Source: 2-01-FULL-51-21 sp964348955
Lineage (GTDB): Bacteria; Patescibacteriota; Minisyncoccia; Phycocordibacterales; 2-01-FULL-51-21
Direction of reading: 5' to 3'
Length of the DNA stretch: 21,123 bases
NCBI GenBank assembly: GCA_964348955.1
Contig: CAYGEN010000009.1
Span: 1 to 21,123, forward strand
Shown: piece by piece, positions 1 to 6,082 of the stretch
Position numbering within the stretch: the first letter of the stretch is position 1
Layout: each line of letters starts with the position of its first letter
Translations under genes and position numbers: made by a program
The notes under the pieces: model-generated
Databases searched by the model: none
Told to the model about the DNA's origin: nothing
What the model saw: only the letters and a program-made list of their open reading frames with translations

Positions 1-25
1 CACTAGACCGCTATGCGACGCCTCC
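1..25 (-). tRNA. Probable tRNA-Ser, 5' end only (cut by the window edge)
   Basis: Read on the minus strand from position 25, the sequence begins GGAGGCG (acceptor strand), then TC, then GCA opening a D-stem, a D-loop TAGCGGTCTAG, and TG starting the closing TGC. This fits the first 25 bases of a bacterial class II tRNA, and resembles tRNA-Ser starts that I recall from Parcubacteria. Anticodon, variable arm and T-arm lie outside the window, so the amino acid identity is inferred from resemblance only. Confidence 0.5.
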
Positions 26-100
26 GTTTTATGTGTGTTGTCTTAGATACCCTCCCGCTTTTCACCTAACGGTTGGCACCAAGGCGCTATGCGACGCCTC
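9..100 (-). repeat. 16-bp direct repeat: duplicated tRNA 5' region
   Basis: The 16-mer CGCTATGCGACGCCTC occurs at 9-24 and again at 85-100, offset by 76 bp. On the minus strand the copy at 100-85 can also be read as an acceptor strand, TC, GCA and a D-loop closed by TGC. What follows (GTTAGGTGAAAAGCGGG) does not fold into an anticodon arm, and there is no GTTCGAATC T-loop. I read the upstream copy as a decayed or partial tRNA duplicate, not a functional gene. Confidence 0.5.
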
Positions 101-152
101 TTCCAATAACAGACTGGCAAAGCAACCTTACAATAAGAACAGGCAAAGGAAA

Positions 153-174
153 AGGCGGCGCCGAAGCGCCGCCT
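153..174 (-). terminator. UUCG-tetraloop terminator of the 67-aa gene
   Basis: A perfect 9-bp GC-rich stem AGGCGGCGC/GCGCCGCCT. On the minus strand the loop is TTCG, an exceptionally stable tetraloop, and the stem runs into TTTTCCTTT. It sits 11 bp past the stop codon of the minus-strand small gene ending at 186. Confidence 0.8.
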
Positions 175-185
175 GAAGCCGCGAG

Positions 186-389
186 CTATGCCGCGGCGGT
201 GAGAAGGTGGAGGGCATCCTTCTCACGAAGTTGAGAAAGTTGAGACGGTGGGAGTTTTCCTCCACGAGTCCGATGCTCCTGCCGAAGCGCTCGAAGATGC
301 ATGCGTCTCTGCAGAACCAAGTAATCGGGAAGTGCAAGCACCCCCGCCGAACTGAAAGAACCACTTATTTTTGTACTCACGATCGACAT
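186..389 (-). CDS. Small orphan protein, 67 aa
   Basis: I do not recognise this protein. It is short and basic in the middle (LRALRQEHRTRGGK around residues 33-46) and ends with a Gln/Leu-rich, probably helical stretch (SQLSQLREKDALHLLTAA). It has no cysteines, no signal peptide and no TM segment. The ATG at 389 is chosen over an in-frame TTG six bases upstream because AAGGGAGGGG lies at proper Shine-Dalgarno distance. A consensus-like promoter ends 33 bp upstream, and a UUCG hairpin terminator follows 11 bp after the stop. Promoter, ribosome site, ORF and terminator within about 300 bp make a real gene likely. The transcript could instead act as an RNA, but the strong ribosome site argues for translation. 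Confidence 0.6.
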   Translation of the reverse strand: MSIVSTKISGSFSSAGVLALPDYLVLQRRMHLRALRQEHRTRGGKLPPSQLSQLREKDALHLLTAAA

Positions 390-395
390 TAACAA

Positions 396-406
396 ACCCC
401 TCCCTT
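396..406 (-). promoter_or_regulatory. Strong Shine-Dalgarno of the 67-aa gene
   Basis: The minus strand reads AAGGGAGGGG, then TTTGTTA, then ATG at 389. Most larger genes in the window have no such site, so it decides the start here and marks the gene as one of the SD-led micro-genes. Confidence 0.75.
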
Positions 407-422
407 AATGAACGTAAGGCGC

Positions 423-450
423 ATTCTATGATGCAGAAAACAAAAGTCAA
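423..450 (-). promoter_or_regulatory. Sigma-70-type promoter of the 67-aa gene
   Basis: Minus strand: -35 TTGACT (450-445), 16-bp spacer, -10 TAGAAT (428-423). Predicted start near 416, giving a leader of about 27 nt. The -35 box lies directly in the T-rich tail of the preceding gene's terminator. Confidence 0.75.
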
Positions 451-472
451 GGGGCGGCTCGTAAGCCGCCCC
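451..472 (-). terminator. Terminator of the 64-aa gene
   Basis: Perfect 9-bp stem GGGGCGGCT/AGCCGCCCC with a 4-nt loop. On the minus strand it is followed by TTGACTTTTGTTTTC. It lies 27 bp downstream of the stop at 500, and its tail doubles as the -35 region of the next gene. Confidence 0.75.
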
Positions 473-499
473 ATAGTACTTTTTACTGCACGTTGCCGG

Positions 500-694
500 C
501 TACGTCGCCGGAAAAGATGAGGAACTTGTCCGCTTTACGCGAATGACGACTATGTGTCCCATTCTTTCTTGCGGATTTTTGCGACGATACAGCTTCATCG
601 CTTCGGCCCGTTCCTTCTCAGTGCACTCAAACTTCTTCTTTACCCGCGTCCGAAGTTCCCAGAAAGGTTTGCCGTTTCTGAATCCCTCGGGCAT
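500..694 (-). CDS. Small basic orphan protein, 64 aa
   Basis: Family not recognised. The protein is strongly basic: FWELRTRVKKKFECTEKE at residues 11-28, a probable amphipathic helix near 25-40 (TEKERAEAMKLYRRK), a short hydrophobic strand HIVVIRV and a Ser-rich tail. One cysteine; no signal peptide. A nucleic-acid-binding role is possible from charge alone, but that is speculation. The start at 694 is preferred to an upstream in-frame Met because AAAGGGGAGGGTGAT precedes it at ideal spacing. It has its own promoter starting about 20 bp after the htpX stop and a hairpin terminator after the stop, so it is a monocistronic micro-gene and not the tail of the lemA-htpX operon. Confidence 0.65.
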   Translation of the reverse strand: MPEGFRNGKPFWELRTRVKKKFECTEKERAEAMKLYRRKNPQERMGHIVVIRVKRTSSSSFPAT

Positions 695-730
695 ATCACC
701 CTCCCCTTTGTTGTGCAAATTCTGTTATGG

Positions 731-758
731 AGCGTACTACCATGAATAAGAATGTCAA
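731..758 (-). promoter_or_regulatory. Promoter of the 64-aa gene
   Basis: Minus strand: perfect -35 TTGACA (758-753), 16-bp spacer, weak -10 TACGCT (736-731) that keeps T1, A2 and T6. It lies just after the htpX stop, with a leader of about 30 nt before the ATG at 694. Confidence 0.55.
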
Positions 759-781
759 GATTTTCCGGCGGGGATTAGAAG

Positions 782-1666
782 TCAGCTTTCAAGCAAAGCG
801 CGTACGCGCTCTTGCATCGGCGGGTGCGTCATAAAAAGTTTGGTAAGCCGGCCGTCAGCGCCAAAAGGATTCGCAAGAAAAAGATGGGCGGTGGCATGAT
901 TTGCCCGACGCATCGGCTTGTTGTACGCGCCGATTTTCTGAAGCGCAGAGGCAAGCCCCTCCGGATAACGCGTCAGAAGCGCGCCCGAAGCATCGGCCAA
1001 AAACTCGCGCTTGCGGGAAATGGCAAGCTGGATGAGGGTCGCAACTATAGGCGCCAAAAGCGCCAGCACAAAACCCGCAATGACAAAGAATGCCCCGGCG
1101 CGATTATCCCGATTGCCTCCCCCGCCCCCGCCATAGAGCGAAGCCCGCAGGAAAAAATCGGAGAGAAGCGTCACAAAGCCGACCAGCACCACCACAACCG
1201 TTGATACCAGCATGTCGCGGTTGCCGATGTGGGAAAGTTCGTGCGCGATGACGCCCTCCAGCTCGGTTTTGTTGAGCACTTGCAAGAGCCCGGTCGTTAC
1301 CGCCACTACCGAATGCTCTTTATCGCGCCCCGTCGCAAAAGCATTCGGCGCGGGGTCTTCTATCACATAGACTTTCGGCATCGGGAGCCCCGCGGTGATG
1401 GAGAGATTTTCAACCACATTCCACAAATCCGGAGCTTGTTCCCGTGCCACGGGCTTCGCTCCCGACATTTTGAGCACGATTTTGTCCGAGTACCAGTAGC
1501 TTGCGACATTCATGATAATCGCAAAGGCAACCGCAATGTAGAGAAGGAGTGGGTCGCCGTATGCCCGGCTTATCATCCATCCAAAACCTATGACCACGAG
1601 CAAAAATGCGGTCATAAGAAACCACGTTTTCCGAATGTTGCGGTCTTGATGCGTGTAGAGAGACAT
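782..1666 (-). CDS. htpX: HtpX-like membrane zinc metalloprotease (M48B)
   Basis: 294 aa, the normal family length. HtpX is a membrane endopeptidase that degrades misfolded membrane proteins, with its active site facing the cytoplasm. The start MSLYTHQDRNIRKTW matches the conserved family N-terminus, so the ATG at 1666 is preferred over a TTG 12 bp upstream. Two hydrophobic segments (about 15-34 and 38-58) come first. The zinc motif HELSH is at 142-146, and the third ligand is expected at Glu221 in REFLAD. Further hydrophobic stretches at about 154-172 and 190-215 flank a Gly-rich loop (179-184). It follows lemA by 54 bp on the same strand without its own clear promoter or Shine-Dalgarno, the usual lemA-htpX operon of CPR bacteria. 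Confidence 0.95.
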   Translation of the reverse strand: MSLYTHQDRNIRKTWFLMTAFLLVVIGFGWMISRAYGDPLLLYIAVAFAIIMNVASYWYSDKIVLKMSGAKPVAREQAPDLWNVVENLSITAGLPMPKVYVIEDPAPNAFATGRDKEHSVVAVTTGLLQVLNKTELEGVIAHELSHIGNRDMLVSTVVVVLVGFVTLLSDFFLRASLYGGGGGGNRDNRAGAFFVIAGFVLALLAPIVATLIQLAISRKREFLADASGALLTRYPEGLASALQKIGAYNKPMRRANHATAHLFLANPFGADGRLTKLFMTHPPMQERVRALLES

Positions 1667-1720
1667 AACGGCTTGCAAGCGTATTAGGTAGGGTTCAAAC
1701 AGGGGCTAACGCTGGGAAGC

Positions 1721-2281
1721 TTAAAAGCTAACCTTCACTGGTTCTTTTGCCGCCACCTCGCCTTCGCCGAGCTCAAAGAACTCGCGCATCTTAAACTTGA
1801 ACAGGATGCCAATCTGATTTTGGGGGAACGACTCAAGCGCGGTATTGAGGTCGCGCACATTCGTGTTGTAGAAGCGCCGCGCGGCCTGGATTTTGTTTTC
1901 TGTGTCGGAGAGCTCGCGCTGAAGCTCAAGAAAATTCTGGTTCGCTTCCAATTCAGGATACGCTTCGGCAACCGCAAAAAGCGACTTCAAAGCGCCCGTG
2001 AGCATATTCTCCGCATGCCCTTTCGCGGCAGGGCCCTCTGCGCTTATGGACGCGGCGCGCGCTTTGGTCACATTTTCAAACGCTTCGCGCTCATGCGTCG
2101 CATAGCCCTTGACCGTCTCCACCAAATTGGGAATGAGGTCGTAGCGACGTTTTAACTGCACATCAATGTCCGCCCACGCTTCTTTTGCACGGTTCACGAG
2201 CCGAACGAAAGAGTTGTAGGAAAAAACCGCCCAAAGCACGATAACGGCAAGAATACCTAAAATAATGTAGATAAAGGTCAT
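1721..2281 (-). CDS. lemA: LemA family membrane protein
   Basis: 186 aa. One N-terminal TM segment (about 3-22) is followed by a cytoplasmic or extracytoplasmic helical bundle. The family signature is visible as NRAKEAWADIDVQLKRRYDLI (split near residues 30-50), then PNLVETVKGYA. LemA has no agreed biochemical role. It is often encoded with HtpX-type proteases, as here, and may present or regulate substrates; that functional link is inference. The gene is first in the operon, with an extended -10 promoter about 30 bp upstream and no Shine-Dalgarno. Its stop codon lies inside a 16-mer that recurs after groES. Confidence 0.93.
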   Translation of the reverse strand: MTFIYIILGILAVIVLWAVFSYNSFVRLVNRAKEAWADIDVQLKRRYDLIPNLVETVKGYATHEREAFENVTKARAASISAEGPAAKGHAENMLTGALKSLFAVAEAYPELEANQNFLELQRELSDTENKIQAARRFYNTNVRDLNTALESFPQNQIGILFKFKMREFFELGEGEVAAKEPVKVSF

Positions 2282-2312
2282 GATGAATGTCTATTAATTA
2301 ATATACTTTTCC

Positions 2313-2321
2313 ATTATACCA
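2313..2321 (-). promoter_or_regulatory. Extended -10 promoter of lemA-htpX
   Basis: The minus strand reads TGGTATAAT, a perfect -10 (2318-2313) with the TGn extension. The -35 region is poor, as expected for extended -10 promoters. Predicted start near 2306, leader about 25 nt. Confidence 0.65.
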
Positions 2322-2360
2322 TAAAAATGGGCGTTGGAGTTAGCAACCCGCCACTCCGAC

Positions 2361-2405
2361 AAACCACTTGATAAGACGCGTAGCGTCTTATCAAGTGGTT
2401 TTTTT
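2361..2405. terminator. 19-bp perfect hairpin, terminator of the 2420-3157 gene
   Basis: Arms 2361-2379 and 2383-2401 are perfectly complementary around a 3-nt loop. The plus strand continues into a run of seven T (2399-2405). The minus strand ends the stem with TTT then GTCGG. It lies between the stop of the minus-strand secreted protein and the lemA promoter, so it must serve that gene, although its T-run is better on the plus strand, where no upstream gene needs it. Confidence 0.7.
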
Positions 2406-2419
2406 GAGCCATACCGCAT

Positions 2420-3157
2420 TTATCGGAATAGACCGACAAACGCCTCCCATACGTTTGCAAAGGACGATTCGCGCCGAGGAGCGTTTTGTGCGGTTGAGAC
2501 TTCCGGCATATCAATCGTTATCCGCGACCCGACCGTTTTGGAACCTTGTGCCAGAATATTTTTGCCGGAAATAATGCCCCTGGCGGCCGGCGGCGAAGAT
2601 GAGTCATAGCCCCATGCAAAGTAGGTGCCGCTCTTTATAAAGGGCGAGAGACTGCAGACAAGCGAAAGTATCGTGACCGATTGTTGCCGTAAAACAATAG
2701 CATCGTCCAGCGCAAAAAAAATGTTTCCGCTTACTGAAGAGCTGTTGCTGTTTTCCCTTGTGGTAAGTGCCGTGCCGCTTTTGAGCAATTGGCAATTTGT
2801 CAGATTATCCGGATTTCCATTCGTTTCAAAACTCGCCGTAAACGCCGAGATGCTCAAATCTTCCGCCGCACCTGCCGTATCAAGAATATAGTTTGCAAAA
2901 ACAACGGGCTGTGCCGTGAGCTGAATGCGTCCCATAGGAGGAGTGGGCGACAGGGAAACTCTTAGAGGACCGGCGCGAAGCGCCACTTTAACGGCATCAA
3001 TGGTTGGCTGGCTTACTTGAAACGAGGCGAGAAGTTGGAGAACGGAGCCGATTTGCTTTTCCGTGAACGCCTCCGTCTTCCCGGCACTCGCGTAAGAAAG
3101 CAAAATAATTGCGATGCAAACAAGTACTTTTTTGTGTATTGAGCGCGTACGAATCAC
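2420..3157 (-). CDS. Secreted hypothetical protein with CPR-type N-terminal helix motif
   Basis: 245 aa starting with GTG; no in-frame ATG lies near the start. An N-terminal signal peptide is visible: basic IHKK, hydrophobic VLVCIAIILLSYASA, cleavage probably near residue 26-30. The next segment, FTEKQIGSVLQLLASF, resembles the helical motif (QVxAILxLLxSFG) that I recall near the start of many Parcubacteria surface proteins. The rest is a Ser/Thr-rich, beta-strand-like domain with two cysteines (NCQLL and LVCSL) that could form a disulphide. I infer an extracellular or cell-surface role and cannot name a function. It has its own promoter and terminator. Confidence 0.8.
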   Translation of the reverse strand: MIRTRSIHKKVLVCIAIILLSYASAGKTEAFTEKQIGSVLQLLASFQVSQPTIDAVKVALRAGPLRVSLSPTPPMGRIQLTAQPVVFANYILDTAGAAEDLSISAFTASFETNGNPDNLTNCQLLKSGTALTTRENSNSSSVSGNIFFALDDAIVLRQQSVTILSLVCSLSPFIKSGTYFAWGYDSSSPPAARGIISGKNILAQGSKTVGSRITIDMPEVSTAQNAPRRESSFANVWEAFVGLFR

Positions 3158-3185
3158 ACCAAAAAATTAGCGGTAAGACGATTTC

Positions 3186-3214
3186 AGTATATCAAAAGTG
3201 AATAGCAAAAACAA
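3186..3214 (-). promoter_or_regulatory. Promoter of the secreted protein gene
   Basis: Minus strand: -35 TTGTTT (3214-3209), 17-bp spacer, -10 TATACT (3191-3186) preceded by TGA, so it is also an extended -10. Predicted start near 3179, about 22 nt before the GTG. Confidence 0.65.
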
Positions 3215-3222
3215 AAAAATAT

Positions 3223-3230
3223 GCTATAAA
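3223..3230 (+). promoter_or_regulatory. Possible extended -10 of the broken plus-strand gene
   Basis: TGCTATAAA at 3222-3230 is a near-consensus extended -10 on the plus strand, divergent from the promoter of the 2420-3157 gene. There is no convincing -35 at 17 bp. Confidence 0.35.
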
Positions 3231-3276
3231 TGCTAAAGACCTAGAACCCATTTCAAAACCTATCGCGGTCCTATGA

Positions 3277-3646
3277 CGCGCCAGATTAGAAGAATTTCTT
3301 AGGTTGAACGAACTTAGCTCTGCAACTATCGTTGACAACGAGGGCGTACTTGACGAGCTAACCTCGGTGCTCAACAAAAAATTCGGATTCCAGCACACGG
3401 AATCGGCATTTGACCCCCTCTTTGGGGAACGGCACAAGGCAATCAGAATCGGACGCGCGGGAAGCAGAGACAAAACACAACCCCCCCATTTTCCCACTCG
3501 TGTGGTTCGCGCGGCTTTGGGAAGCCCATACGGAAATTTCAAAGAAGTCGCTTGCCTTCTTTGATACCGTCGCCGGAGAAATTGCGAAACCCGATAACGC
3601 AATAGAACAGGGAGACTTTGAGGAAGTAGCGGACTTTGATGATTAG
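3277..3646 (+). pseudogene. Frameshifted small gene remnant
   Basis: Two overlapping plus-strand frames read like pieces of one protein. The first frame is open from 3277 after a TGA at 3274 and gives LEEFLRLNELSSATIVDNEG... to about residue 95. The second frame, open from 3362, gives NPPIFPLVWFARLWEAHTE and ends in an acidic tail EEVADFDD at 3646. The switch can lie anywhere between 3362 and 3563; a run of seven C at 3481-3487 is a natural slip site. Upstream of the TGA the first frame is also open (KDLEPISKPIAVL), so there may be a second lesion. An intact plus-strand terminator 20 bp after the last stop supports a once-functional gene. No family recognised. Sequencing error cannot be excluded. 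Confidence 0.45.
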
Positions 3647-3665
3647 CGACGGTTATACATACTAC

Positions 3666-3691
3666 ACGCCGCGAGCTTCTGCTCGCGGCGT
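3666..3691 (+). terminator. Plus-strand terminator after the broken gene
   Basis: Perfect 11-bp stem ACGCCGCGAGC/GCTCGCGGCGT with loop TTCT, followed on the plus strand by TTTACCTTTTAC. The minus-strand side has no T-run, so it belongs to the plus-strand remnant ending at 3646. Confidence 0.7.
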
Positions 3692-3731
3692 TTTACCTTT
3701 TACGGCACAACACATAACATACTCCCACGGC

Positions 3732-3759
3732 AAAAAATCCCCGCTCACGGGGATTTTTT
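3732..3759 (-). terminator. Terminator of groES-groEL
   Basis: 12-bp perfect stem AAAAAATCCCCG/CGGGGATTTTTT with loop CTCA. A run of six T closes both strands, so it is bidirectional by sequence. It sits 20 bp after the groEL stop and also backs up the plus-strand terminator at 3666. Confidence 0.85.
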
Positions 3760-3779
3760 GCTGCTGATATTGTTTGTAT

Positions 3780-5444
3780 TTAGTAATCCATTCCGCCCAT
3801 GCCGCCCATTCCTCCCGGCGGCATTCCGCCAGTCGGCGCGCTTTTCTCCTCCGGCTCGTCGGCAATCGCCGCTTCGCTCGTGAGAAGTATCGCCGCGGCA
3901 GAGACGGCATTTTGGATGCCGCTTCGCGTTACCTTCACCGGGTCAATGATACCCGCAACAAGCATGTCCGAGACAAACTCATCCTTGAGCGCGTCATAGC
4001 CAGCATTGCCCTTGCTGGCGCGCACATGCTCCACCACAACCGAACCGTCATCTTTGCCGACATTTTTAGCAATCTGACGAAGCGGTCTTTCAAGCGCCCT
4101 AAGCACTATCCGATAACCGATTTCAAATTCGTGGACGCAGTCTTCCTTTTTTACCTCAAATTCCTTCAAGAGCTTCTCCGCGACTTTGATATGCGCCGTG
4201 CCGCCGCCCGGCACGATGCCTTCTTCAATGGCGGCTTTCGTCGCGTTTACCGCATCTTCAATTTTGAGTTTCAGATATTTCATTTCGGTTTCCGTCGCCG
4301 CGCCGACGCGAATGACCGCCACGCCGCCCGAGAGCTTTGCCAGACGCTCTTCCAGTTTCTCTTTGTCAAACTTTGAATCGGTTGTGGAGATTTGCTTCTT
4401 CAACTGCGAAATGCGGTCGGCTATATCTGACTTCTTTCCCTTGCCGCCCACGATGACGGTGCTGTCTTTGGTCGCTATCACTTTGTCCGCCCGCCCGAGC
4501 ATCGCGAGCTCCGTTTGGTCAAGTTTAAGTCCTACTTCTTCTGAAATTACCTGCCCACCGACGGTCGCGGCAATATCCGCCAGAAGCTCTTTTTTCCGGT
4601 CGCCGTAGCCAGGGGCTTTTACCGCAAGGACATTAAACGCGCCGCGCAGTTTATTGACCACAAAAGTCGCAAGCGCTTCGCCCTCCACGTCGTCCGCAAT
4701 GATGACCAGCTCTTTTTTGCCCGTCTGGGCAACCTTTTCCAACAGCGGAAGAATCTCCTGAATGGAGGTTATTTTTTTATCAGTAATGAGAATCGGCGCA
4801 TCGCGGTACTCCGCCTCCATGCGCTCGGGATTCGTAATCATGTACGCCGACACATAGCCGCGGTCAAATTCCATACCTTCCACAATTTCCGACTCAATGC
4901 CGAATGAGGGCGACTCTTCAACCGTTACGACACCGTCTTTCCCTACTTTTTGTATGGTGTCGGCGATAATCGTGCCGATTTCTTCCGATTCCGCGGCAAT
5001 GGTCGCCACTTGCGTAATTTCTTCTTTGCCTTGAATCGGCTTCGCCAGTTTATGAAGCGCCTCAACAACATCTGCCACGGCCGCCTCCATGCCGACACGC
5101 ACGCCCATGGCGTTCACGCCCATGGTGGTCTGACGAAGACCCTCCTCAACGAGCGCCTGCATGAGCACCACCGCGGTCGTTGTGCCATCGCCCGCGATAT
5201 CATTCGTCTTGTTGGCTACCTCCTTCACGATTTCGCAACCCATGTTTTCAAATTTATCCTTGAGGGTTATCTCTTTCGCAATAGTTACCCCGTCGTTCGT
5301 GATAGTAGGACCGCCGTAACCCTTATCAATTACTACATTGCGCCCGCGCGGACCAAGCGTTACCTTGACCGCGTTTGCCACGGTGTCCACACCACGCTTC
5401 AGCGAGCGGCGCACTTGTTCGTCAAAAATGATTTGTTTTGCCAT
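3780..5444 (-). CDS. groEL: Chaperonin GroEL (Hsp60)
   Basis: 554 aa, full family length. GroEL forms the ATP-driven double-ring folding chamber that GroES caps. The N-terminus MAKQIIFDEQVRRSLKRGVD, the nucleotide-binding GDGTTTA at about 85-91, the GPRGRNVVIDKGYG segment, and a glycine-methionine tail (GGMPPGGMGGMGGMDY) are all present. The tail shows that the C-terminus is complete. The ATG at 5444 follows groES by 84 bp with no Shine-Dalgarno; that spacer carries a tandem repeat. It is transcribed with groES from the consensus promoter at 5987-6015. No CIRCE-type heat-shock operator (TTAGCACTC inverted repeat) is visible. Confidence 0.97.
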   Translation of the reverse strand: MAKQIIFDEQVRRSLKRGVDTVANAVKVTLGPRGRNVVIDKGYGGPTITNDGVTIAKEITLKDKFENMGCEIVKEVANKTNDIAGDGTTTAVVLMQALVEEGLRQTTMGVNAMGVRVGMEAAVADVVEALHKLAKPIQGKEEITQVATIAAESEEIGTIIADTIQKVGKDGVVTVEESPSFGIESEIVEGMEFDRGYVSAYMITNPERMEAEYRDAPILITDKKITSIQEILPLLEKVAQTGKKELVIIADDVEGEALATFVVNKLRGAFNVLAVKAPGYGDRKKELLADIAATVGGQVISEEVGLKLDQTELAMLGRADKVIATKDSTVIVGGKGKKSDIADRISQLKKQISTTDSKFDKEKLEERLAKLSGGVAVIRVGAATETEMKYLKLKIEDAVNATKAAIEEGIVPGGGTAHIKVAEKLLKEFEVKKEDCVHEFEIGYRIVLRALERPLRQIAKNVGKDDGSVVVEHVRASKGNAGYDALKDEFVSDMLVAGIIDPVKVTRSGIQNAVSAAAILLTSEAAIADEPEEKSAPTGGMPPGGMGGMGGMDY

Positions 5445-5454
5445 AGTTTAATAG

Positions 5455-5490
5455 CTTATCAGCTTGTCAGCTTGATTGGCTTGTCAGCTT
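5455..5490 (-). repeat. 8-9-bp tandem repeat between groES and groEL
   Basis: The plus strand reads CTTATCAG, CTTGTCAG, CTTGATTGG, CTTGTCAG, then CTT. The 12-mer GCTTGTCAGCTT is exact at 5462-5473 and 5479-5490, with a one-base variant at 5454-5465. Further AGCTT/AAGCTT elements continue to 5532. The array fills most of the intergenic spacer just upstream of the groEL start, so it is transcribed and could influence groEL translation or mRNA processing. Confidence 0.7.
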
Positions 5491-5528
5491 TCCATTCTGA
5501 AAAGCTTGAGAGCCAGGAAGCTTAAAAG

Positions 5529-5930
5529 CTATTTTAAGATTGCCAATATGCTTGATTCGCTCACCACGAAGTATTCCGTGCCGTCCACTTCCACCTTATC
5601 GCCCCACTGAAAGAGCACGGTCTCGCCCACCCTCACCTGCATCGGCACGGTCTTGCCGGATTCATTCATCTTGCCGGGACCAACGGCGACCACCGTGCCG
5701 CGGTCCGTCTTTTCCTTATCTACCGTCGCGGGAATGATAATGCCTGAAGGAAGCGTCTTTGCCGATTCCTCCTCGCTCACGGGTTTAATGAGCACGCGGT
5801 CTCCCAAGGGTCGGATACCTTCCTGCTTCCCCGTCCGGACAGGTCCTTGCAATTTCGGTGTCGCCTTGTACGGCAGCTTTTTGGGCATCTTCTTTGAAAC
5901 CGTTACCGCTTTCTTGCTTTTCTTAACCAT
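5529..5930 (-). CDS. groES: Co-chaperonin GroES with N-terminal extension
   Basis: 133 aa against about 95 for typical GroES. The co-chaperonin domain starts near residue 38 (GIRPLGDRVLIKPV) and continues through the mobile-loop region (EEESAKTLPSGIIIP), DRGTVVAVGPGK, and the C-terminal strand TEYFVVSESSILAIL. Residues 1-37 are an added Lys/Pro-rich tail (MVKKSKKAVTVSKKMPKK...). No Met or obvious alternative start lies near residue 38; the only internal option, Met15, still leaves about 23 extra residues, so most of the extension is real unless a rarer start is used. It leads the groES-groEL operon, with a perfect promoter and a leader of about 50 nt without a Shine-Dalgarno. Confidence 0.95.
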   Translation of the reverse strand: MVKKSKKAVTVSKKMPKKLPYKATPKLQGPVRTGKQEGIRPLGDRVLIKPVSEEESAKTLPSGIIIPATVDKEKTDRGTVVAVGPGKMNESGKTVPMQVRVGETVLFQWGDKVEVDGTEYFVVSESSILAILK

Positions 5931-5986
5931 AATTTTGTTATTGCTACACGAGTAATTAACACGACGATTTTCTAAAAAGTGACAAG

Positions 5987-6015
5987 ATTATAGGGGCATT
6001 TTCATAGTATGTCAA
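5987..6015 (-). promoter_or_regulatory. Perfect consensus promoter of groES-groEL
   Basis: Minus strand: TTGACA (6015-6010), 17-bp spacer, TATAAT (5992-5987), matching the sigma-70 consensus at all twelve positions with optimal spacing. Predicted start near 5980. The -35 box is one arm of a 16-bp inverted repeat. Confidence 0.9.
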
Positions 6016-6025
6016 ACAGTTGACA
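6010..6025. promoter_or_regulatory. Inverted repeat shared by two divergent promoters (candidate operator)
   Basis: TGTCAA-ACAG-TTGACA: 6-bp arms around 4 bp. The left arm is the -35 box of groES on the minus strand; the right arm is the -35 box of a plus-strand promoter. A dimeric regulator bound here would block both. The symmetry may also be a simple result of two back-to-back -35 boxes. Confidence 0.45.
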
Positions 6026-6047
6026 AAAACTATATGATTGATATAAG
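6020..6047 (+). promoter_or_regulatory. Plus-strand promoter divergent from groES
   Basis: TTGACA (6020-6025), 16-bp spacer, TATAAG (6042-6047) preceded by TGA, so it has both a perfect -35 and an extended -10. Predicted start near 6054, about 29 nt before the ATG at 6083. Confidence 0.7.
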
Positions 6048-6082
6048 TTTGTTTGGAACTTCAACAGAAAAGGACTTGCGCT

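Noticed and set aside
3192..3602. 136-codon minus-strand open frame
   Set aside because: It covers the promoter of the 2420-3157 gene, has no ribosome site, and its Arg/Ser-rich composition suggests the antisense of the broken plus-strand gene.
5455..5490. CRISPR array
   Set aside because: The units are only 8-9 bp and nearly contiguous, with no 25-40-bp repeats and spacers; no cas genes are present.
5931..6082. CIRCE heat-shock operator upstream of groES
   Set aside because: No TTAGCACTC-N9-GAGTGCTAA is present; the only palindrome is the -35-linked TGTCAA/TTGACA.
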